Assembly: GCA_017632555.1 (NCBI GenBank)
Contig: JAGBRF010000084.1
Span: 1-7,544 of the forward strand
Source of the DNA: Alphaproteobacteria bacterium
GTDB taxonomy: Bacteria; Pseudomonadota; Alphaproteobacteria; RF32; UBA3637
Direction: 5' to 3'
DNA: 7,544 nucleotides
Part shown: piece by piece, positions 1 through 4,623 of the stretch
Position numbering within the stretch: the first letter of the stretch is position 1
Layout of the letters: every line of letters starts with the position of its first letter
Made by a program: the position numbers and the translations under genes
Notes under the pieces: model-generated
What the model saw: the letters and a program-made list of their open reading frames with translations, nothing else
The model's database searches: none
Told to the model about the DNA's origin: nothing

Positions 1-971
1 ACACCGGCATCTTTTAAAGCTTTACGGCATGGTTCCAAAGTTCTGTCCAACAAATCGCCGACCAAACTTTCCAATTTGGAACGGGAAATTGTGACGTTCA
101 AATGTTTCGGGCCGGTTGCATCGGCTGTAATAAACGGCAAGTTGACATCGGTTGATGTTTGGCTGGACAATTCGATTTTGGCTTTTTCGGCGGCTTCTTT
201 CAAACGTTGTAAAGCCATTCTGTCTTGGCGCAAGTCAATGCCGTTTTCTTTTTTGAATTCTTCCGCCAAATAATCAATAACGCGCATATCAAAGTCCTCA
301 TCGCCCAAGAACGTATCACCGTTTGTGGCTTTTACTTCAAATACGCCATCGCCGATTTCCAAAACGGAAACATCGAATGTACCACCACCCAAGTCATAAA
401 CAACGATTGTGCCGGATTTTTTCTTTTCCAAACCGTATGACAAAGCGGCGGCTGTCGGTTCGTTGATAATACGTAATACGTTCAAGCCTGCAATTTTACC
501 GGCATCTTTTGTTGCTTGACGTTGACTATCGTCAAAGTAAGCCGGAACGGTAATAATAGCGTCTGTTACTTTTTCGCCCAAATAACTTTCGGCATCTTCT
601 TTTAATTTTTGCAATACAAAAGCGGAAATTTGGCTTGGTGCATATTTTTCATCGCGCACTTCGACCCAAGCATCTCCGTTATCACCGGAAACAATCTTAT
701 AAGGAACAAGGTTTTTATCCTTTTCAACAACCTTATCATTATAACGGCGACCGATTAAACGTTTGATGGCAAACAATGTGCCTTCCGGATTCGTTACGGC
801 TTGACGTTTTGCCGGTTGACCGACCAAACGTTCACCTTTGTTTGTAAAAGCAACCATAGACGGCGTTGTACGTGCGCCTTCACGGTTTTCAATTACCTTT
901 GGTTCTGTGCCTTCCATAATGGAAACACAAGAATTTGTTGTACCTAAATCAATACCAATAATTTTGCTCAT
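1..971 (-). CDS. dnaK: Molecular chaperone DnaK (Hsp70), N-terminal part, runs off the left edge
   Basis: Translating the minus strand from the ATG at 971 gives 323 uninterrupted residues of a bacterial Hsp70; the C-terminal half (rest of the ATPase domain, substrate domain, lid) is outside the window. It is the ATP-driven cytoplasmic chaperone that works with DnaJ and GrpE. Visible ATPase-domain landmarks are [10 protein letters not shown] (residues 5-14, phosphate loop 1), K70 in AIKRLIGRR (the catalytic-lysine region), [15 protein letters not shown] (140-154), E171 in [12 protein letters not shown], and DLGGGTFD (193-200, phosphate loop 2, with T198 matching the E. coli autophosphorylation threonine). 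One oddity: the usual LGGEDFD reads LGDEDFD (222-228), with Asp224 in place of glycine. The start is firm: AAGGAGA at 984-978 lies 6 nt before the ATG and the [14 protein letters not shown] opening is canonical. It is divergent from the cyclase gene. Identity is certain by motif; only the unseen part is unknown. Confidence 0.98.
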   Translation of the reverse strand, partial: MSKIIGIDLGTTNSCVSIMEGTEPKVIENREGARTTPSMVAFTNKGERLVGQPAKRQAVTNPEGTLFAIKRLIGRRYNDKVVEKDKNLVPYKIVSGDNGDAWVEVRDEKYAPSQISAFVLQKLKEDAESYLGEKVTDAIITVPAYFDDSQRQATKDAGKIAGLNVLRIINEPTAAALSYGLEKKKSGTIVVYDLGGGTFDVSVLEIGDGVFEVKATNGDTFLGDEDFDMRVIDYLAEEFKKENGIDLRQDRMALQRLKEAAEKAKIELSSQTSTDVNLPFITADATGPKHLNVTISRSKLESLVGDLLDRTLEPCRKALKDAG

Positions 972-1010
972 TTTTTATCTCCTTCAAGTAAAATTTTTTC
1001 TGATAACCAG

Positions 1011-1019
1011 TGATATAAT
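1011..1019 (+). promoter_or_regulatory. Extended -10 element pointing toward the cyclase gene, overlapping the dnaK -10
   Basis: TGATATAAT on the plus strand is a perfect extended -10 (TGn followed by TATAAT at 1014-1019). It has no convincing -35 at the usual distance. A start near 1026 would give the downstream cyclase mRNA a leader of about 95 nt. The hexamer coincides with the -10 of the dnaK promoter on the opposite strand, so the two could compete or form one bidirectional promoter. The alternative is that it only matches because the opposite-strand -10 is near-symmetric. Confidence 0.35.
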
Positions 1020-1041
1020 GTGTACCATTGTATTTTTCAAG
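1013..1041 (-). promoter_or_regulatory. Probable heat-shock-type (sigma-32-like) promoter of dnaK
   Basis: On the minus strand CTTGAAA (1041-1035) is followed after 12 nt by CACATTAT (1022-1015). This resembles the sigma-32 pattern CTTGAAA, an 11-15 nt spacer, then CCCCAT-T, as expected upstream of dnaK. The same bases can be read as a housekeeping promoter, TTGAAA (1040-1035), 16 nt, TTATAT (1018-1013). The predicted start, around 1006, gives a 5' leader of about 35 nt with the AAGGAGA ribosome site. A/T tracts at 1046-1072 lie just upstream of the -35 and could act as an UP element. This is pattern matching by eye; the transcription start is not shown. Confidence 0.55.
1014..1032. repeat. 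Imperfect inverted repeat inside the dnaK promoter (possible operator)
   Basis: TATAATG (1014-1020) and CATTGTA (1026-1032) are inverted copies with one mismatch in seven and a 5-nt centre (TGTAC). The dyad spans the -10 and much of the spacer of the proposed dnaK promoter, a typical place for a repressor. It is short and AT-rich, so chance is a serious alternative. It is not a CIRCE element, which has longer arms (TTAGCACTC) and a 9-nt spacer. Confidence 0.3.
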
Positions 1042-1060
1042 ACCTAAAAATAAAAAAAGT

Positions 1061-1098
1061 TTGATTTTTTTTATAAAGCATTTAATATAAGGTATACT
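1061..1098 (+). promoter_or_regulatory. Candidate proximal promoter(s) for the cyclase and ftsB-like unit
   Basis: Two -10-like hexamers lie close to the cyclase gene: TAATAT (1083-1088), 16 nt after TTGATT (1061-1066), and TATACT (1093-1098) in GGTATACTG, which lacks a good -35. Starts near 1095 or 1105 would leave leaders of about 16-26 nt, enough for the AAAGGA ribosome site at 1109-1114. In such AT-rich DNA, false -10 matches are common, so the choice among these and the extended -10 at 1011-1019 is open. Confidence 0.35.
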
Positions 1099-1120
1099 GA
1101 TACAACTGAAAGGATTAAAA

Positions 1121-2818
1121 ATGCTCCCAACTTATTCGCTTATGGACTTCTATGATGTTCTTCAAGCTTTTTTGCCCGAGCTTATCGGTGCTTTATTTGT
1201 TGCAAACGCTTTGTTTTTTCTTGGTCAGAACGACAAAATGGGAAAAAACCATTTAATCTTCGCTTCTTTGGCTTTTTTGGTTTTAAGTTTTAAAGATTTA
1301 CTCAACATTATTTTCCATATCAGTTTTTTCAATGCCTTTCAGGAAGATTCCGTCCTAAACCCCAATATTATGGAAGGTGTCAGCGCCGCTTTAACAACCC
1401 TGTCTGCAATGTTGTTGGTTGTGGGGGCATTTGATTATTCCAAAACATTGGCTTACATCAAACAACCGGTTATGGCCACATCATGTATGATTCTTTGGTA
1501 TTTTTTGTCGTGGTTTACGTTGTTGCCTTATTCGTGGTCGTCCATATTGTTGATGATTTATTTATGTGTCGGCTTTGTTATATTGGCTTTCTTTTTCTTT
1601 TTTGTGCAATTCACATCAAACGCTTATCATTTAAGGGTGCCGGCAATTGTGTTGATATTCTTGGTTGCTTATTTGGTCTTGTCCAGCACCGGCAAAACAG
1701 ATTGTTTCCATGGCGTTCAACCGTGGTTGATTGAATCGGCTCTTTACATTGTGTTGGTTTTAAGCATTTATCGTTCGGCTTTAAGACAGTTGTTAAAAGA
1801 AACCGGTGAAATGGCAAAAGCGGTGCGTGTAGCAAAAGCCAAAATTCCGCAAATGATTCAATCATCACCTTATCCGATTATAATTTCCGCCTTAAAAGAT
1901 GATCGCATTTTGATTGCTAACGAAAAAGCGTGTGCTTTATTCAATATCGATAAAAACAATTTGCGTCAATTTAAGTTGGAAGAATACTTTGCCGATTCAA
2001 ATTCCAGAAAAGAATTATTGCAAAAATTGTCCGTGACACCGTCTGTTGAAAATTTCCAATCCGTATTGAAAAGACCGGAAACAAACGAAACGTTCTGGTT
2101 GGAAATTTCCGCATGTGTTATGGATTATGAAAACGAAGTTGTGCTTTATTCGGCATTTAAAGACATCACGGCACAAAAGAAACATGAACAAGTTTTGTTT
2201 GAAAAGGCCGTGTTGGATCCTTTGACCGGTTGTTATAACCGCCGTCAATTCCAAGAATTAGCTACAAAAGAAATTCGCCGTGCTTGGCGTTATGATACAA
2301 AATTCTGTTTGATTATGATGGATATTGACCACTTTAAGAACGTCAACGATACGCATGGACACGCCTTTGGTGACGAAGTGTTAAAAGCGTTGGCAAGGGT
2401 ATGTAAACAAACTTTACGCGACAGCGATATTTTTGCCCGTTATGGTGGTGAAGAATTTATCGTTTTGTTATCTCAAACGGATTTGGTCGGTGGTGCCGTT
2501 GTTTGCGAACGCTTGCGCAAAAACATTGAAAGTTGCATTGTTCCTTTACCGTCCGGTGATGATTTCCACTTTACAATTTCTGTCGGTGTTGTCGGGTCGG
2601 AAGCTTCCGATGATTTGGACGAATTGATTAAACGCGCCGATGCTGCTTTGTATGCGGCAAAAGAAAACGGACGAAACCAAGTCCGCGTATTCAGCGAAAA
2701 AGAAAGCTTTGAAGAATTAAAGAAAAACGTCTTAAAAGAAGACTCTGATGAAGAGGATATTTCAAAAAAACTGATTAAACAAGCAAACGATCGTGAAAAA
2801 GAGGACAGCAAGAAATGA
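1121..2818 (+). CDS. Membrane-anchored diguanylate cyclase: ~7 TM helices, PAS and GGDEF
   Basis: This 565-residue inner-membrane protein is predicted to make cyclic di-GMP from two GTP. The first 220 residues hold about seven hydrophobic helices (roughly 17-36, 44-70, 86-105, 117-135, 140-163, 172-190, 201-218) that I cannot assign to a named sensor family. A PAS-like domain follows (about 241-354, ending in FKDITAQKK), then a full GGDEF domain (about 355-525): DPLTGCYNRR from 366, the metal/GTP segment MMDIDHFKNVNDTHGH (399-414), the active-site loop GGEEF (442-446), and RDSD (433-436) exactly five residues before it, which matches the RxxD product-inhibition site. All key residues are present, so I expect an active, feedback-inhibited enzyme. 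There is no EAL domain. The last 40 residues are a lysine/glutamate-rich tail. The ATG has AAAGGA 6 nt upstream; ATG at 1142 is a weaker alternative. Its stop overlaps the next gene by ATGA. The signal sensed is unknown. Confidence 0.93.
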   Translation: MLPTYSLMDFYDVLQAFLPELIGALFVANALFFLGQNDKMGKNHLIFASLAFLVLSFKDLLNIIFHISFFNAFQEDSVLNPNIMEGVSAALTTLSAMLLVVGAFDYSKTLAYIKQPVMATSCMILWYFLSWFTLLPYSWSSILLMIYLCVGFVILAFFFFFVQFTSNAYHLRVPAIVLIFLVAYLVLSSTGKTDCFHGVQPWLIESALYIVLVLSIYRSALRQLLKETGEMAKAVRVAKAKIPQMIQSSPYPIIISALKDDRILIANEKACALFNIDKNNLRQFKLEEYFADSNSRKELLQKLSVTPSVENFQSVLKRPETNETFWLEISACVMDYENEVVLYSAFKDITAQKKHEQVLFEKAVLDPLTGCYNRRQFQELATKEIRRAWRYDTKFCLIMMDIDHFKNVNDTHGHAFGDEVLKALARVCKQTLRDSDIFARYGGEEFIVLLSQTDLVGGAVVCERLRKNIESCIVPLPSGDDFHFTISVGVVGSEASDDLDELIKRADAALYAAKENGRNQVRVFSEKESFEELKKNVLKEDSDEEDISKKLIKQANDREKEDSKK

Positions 2819-3120
2819 CCTTAAAAATATCCCGTTTGCGAATGCATCTTTATGTTCTGCCTTTGATTTTTTTGATGATTACGCTTTATTTTACATATCA
2901 TTTAATACAAGGCGAACGCGGGTTATTCAGATTGTTTGCTGTCAATAAAGAATTGGAAGAAGCAAATATTTTATTGGAAAAATCCGAACAGGAAAAATCC
3001 AGAATAGAAGCTAAAATAAAGTCGTTTTCTTCCGATTCATTAAGCGCCGACCGATTGGACGAATTGGGTCGTCAAGAATTGGGATTTGTCAATCCGGACG
3101 AATACGTTATTTTCGAATAA
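2815..3120 (+). CDS. ftsB: FtsB/DivIC-family septum formation protein
   Basis: This 101-residue single-pass membrane protein has a short basic N-terminus, one TM helix (about 11-30, followed by YHLIQGERGLF), a charged coiled coil (about 39-70, with NKELEEANILLEK and KSRIEAKI) and the compact C-terminal segment typical of the family (LDELGRQELGFVNPDEYVIF). FtsB bridges FtsL and FtsQ in the divisome and promotes septal peptidoglycan synthesis. Length and layout fit FtsB closely; the symbol comes from architecture and end motifs, not from a search, and another DivIC-like protein is possible. The ATG overlaps the cyclase stop (ATGA, 2815-2818), and GAGGA at 2801-2805 lies 9 nt upstream within the cyclase gene, so translation is probably coupled. 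In many Alphaproteobacteria the ftsB-like gene lies near eno and the pyruvate dehydrogenase genes, so pairing with a cyclase is unusual. Its TAA is followed immediately by the end of the opposing kinase gene. Confidence 0.82.
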   Translation: MTLKISRLRMHLYVLPLIFLMITLYFTYHLIQGERGLFRLFAVNKELEEANILLEKSEQEKSRIEAKIKSFSSDSLSADRLDELGRQELGFVNPDEYVIFE

Positions 3121-4542
3121 TTATAAAGCACGTGGCAAGCGGACAATAAATGTCGTTCCCGTGCGCGGTTTGCTTTCAACGGTAATTGTGCCTTGGTATT
3201 TATGGACAATTTCCGAAGCAATAGCCAACCCTAATCCCGTGCCTGATACATTCATATTTTGTTCCATTCGATAGAATCGTTCAAACAAATGGGGGATTTC
3301 CTCTTGCGGTATAACCGAACCCAAATTATGAACGCTGACAACTAACATTTGTGTCGGTATATCCGTTGTGCCATCCGATTGTGTTACGTTTTCCATTTGT
3401 GTATCTAACGTTACCGTAACGGTGGATTTGTTTTTGCCGTATTTTAACGCATTATCCACTAAATTTTGAAAGACCCTGAATAATTCGGAAGAATAACATT
3501 TGAACGGCGGTAATGTTGCATTTTCTTTCAAGAGCAATTTTTTATTTTGCTTTTGCGCTTTTAATTGTAAAGCCTGAAAAACAGAACGGATCAAATCGGG
3601 AATCAATATATTTTCCGGTTCGGCATCATTTTCCAAATCCAATCGGGACAAAGCCAATAAATCTTGAACCAAATCCGTCATGTGTGTTGTTTGTTCCGCC
3701 ATAATGTTTAAAAACTTTTCACGCGCTTCCGCATCGTCTTTGGCGCTGGTTTGCAACGTTTCAATAAAGCCCGACAAAACCGAAAGCGGTGTTTTTAATT
3801 CGTGGCTGGCATTGGCAAAAAAAGCATTTTGGCTTTTTTCAAAAACTTTGAAGTTTGTAATATCGTGCAACAAAACAACGACTTCCGCCTTATTTTTAGT
3901 CATCGCCGGCAACCAATTTATCAACGCCCGCAAATAAACTTTTTTACCGTTTAATTTGATTTGAAATTCGATGTTTTCGTGTTCGCTTTGATTTTCCATA
4001 ACGCACTTGATTGCCTTTGCAAAGCCATCATTTTTGAAAATTTCAAAAACGCTTTTTAAGGATATTTTTTTACCCAACAATTGACGTGCGGATAAATTAG
4101 CGCTGACAATATCACCGTTTTTATTCAACATCAAAAGCGGTTCCGGTAAGCTTTCCAAAATCGCCGTATCGGATAATGTTTGTGCTTCCAAAATTTTTGT
4201 TCTGTTTAACCAATTCATTTTGATTTGATTAAACGATTGGACAATCTTAAACGCTTCCCGCCGGCGTTTTGCAAAACGAGGCATTTGAATATTGACGCGA
4301 CCTTCTGCTTCTTGTTTCAAATAATTGATCAGTTGTTCCAATTCCCTTAAAAACGGACCCGCCAACAAAAAGGTAAAAAAGAACGTCAAAACAAAACCGA
4401 TTAAAGCCGACAAAGGCGGTATTTGTCCAAACAAAGTTAAAATCAAAAAAGAAATACCGACAGGAAAAGTCAACAAAAAGACTCTGTCCATTGAACGATA
4501 CAATGTTTCTTTAACTTCTTTTTTTGTTTTATTTTGTTTCAT
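3121..4542 (-). CDS. PhoR-like membrane sensor histidine kinase
   Basis: This 473-residue sensor kinase has two TM helices near the N-terminus (about 20-39 and 43-65) with a loop of only a few residues between them, so there is no real periplasmic sensor domain, as in PhoR. Then come a basic linker (66-115), a PAS-like domain (about 120-230, ILESLPEPLLMLNKNG to LLHDITNFK), the dimerisation/phosphoacceptor helix with ASHELKTPLS (His247), and the ATPase domain: N-box NLVDNALKYG (N364), F-box LFERFYR (419-425) and G2 box GTGLGLAIA (434-442). The G1 region reads HNLGSVIP, with Asn406 where DxGxG normally has Asp. It should autophosphorylate at His247 and pass the phosphate to a response regulator, but none is adjacent. 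Layout suggests PhoR (phosphate control through PhoB), but with no pst, phoU or phoB nearby I leave the symbol blank. There is no clear Shine-Dalgarno before the ATG; M18 (4491) is an alternative without one either. Confidence 0.9.
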   Translation of the reverse strand: MKQNKTKKEVKETLYRSMDRVFLLTFPVGISFLILTLFGQIPPLSALIGFVLTFFFTFLLAGPFLRELEQLINYLKQEAEGRVNIQMPRFAKRRREAFKIVQSFNQIKMNWLNRTKILEAQTLSDTAILESLPEPLLMLNKNGDIVSANLSARQLLGKKISLKSVFEIFKNDGFAKAIKCVMENQSEHENIEFQIKLNGKKVYLRALINWLPAMTKNKAEVVVLLHDITNFKVFEKSQNAFFANASHELKTPLSVLSGFIETLQTSAKDDAEAREKFLNIMAEQTTHMTDLVQDLLALSRLDLENDAEPENILIPDLIRSVFQALQLKAQKQNKKLLLKENATLPPFKCYSSELFRVFQNLVDNALKYGKNKSTVTVTLDTQMENVTQSDGTTDIPTQMLVVSVHNLGSVIPQEEIPHLFERFYRMEQNMNVSGTGLGLAIASEIVHKYQGTITVESKPRTGTTFIVRLPRAL

Positions 4543-4547
4543 TTTCT

Positions 4548-4555
4548 GCTATACT
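4548..4555. promoter_or_regulatory. Overlapping divergent -10 elements between the kinase gene and mutS
   Basis: GCTATACT reads TATACT on the plus strand (4550-4555, toward mutS) and TATAGC on the minus strand (4553-4548, toward the kinase). For the kinase the hexamer ends only 5 nt before the ATG, so a start 6-7 nt downstream would fall at or next to the start codon, giving a leaderless or nearly leaderless mRNA. This fits the absence of a Shine-Dalgarno there. For mutS it would give a leader of about 60 nt. No good -35 is visible at 17 nt on either strand; TTTAGA (4576-4571, minus) and TTTTAT (4527-4532, plus) are the weak candidates. Confidence 0.35.
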
Positions 4556-4623
4556 TCGCTTTAACAATGGTCTAAACAATAGGTGTCTTAAAATAAAGAT
4601 ACTTGAAGTTAAGGTAAAAAGCA

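Noticed and set aside
76..1047. Three plus-strand ORFs of 65-71 codons (76-273, 225-440, 838-1047)
   Set aside because: They lie antisense to dnaK, whose frame is conserved throughout (the last one runs into its promoter gap); their products have no recognisable character.
1052..1072. A7/T8 hairpin resembling a terminator
   Set aside because: The stem is only A-T pairs, and it sits upstream of two divergent genes where no transcript should end. It is better read as A-tract promoter DNA.
2473..2811. 112-residue minus-strand ORF
   Set aside because: It is antisense to the GGDEF domain and charged tail of the cyclase; its Ser/Phe-rich composition is the mirror of Glu/Lys codons.
1121..2818. 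Degenerate GGDEF or bifunctional GGDEF-EAL reading of the cyclase
   Set aside because: GGEEF, the metal-binding Asp and the DPLTG segment are intact, and the protein ends in a charged tail with no EAL or HD-GYP domain.
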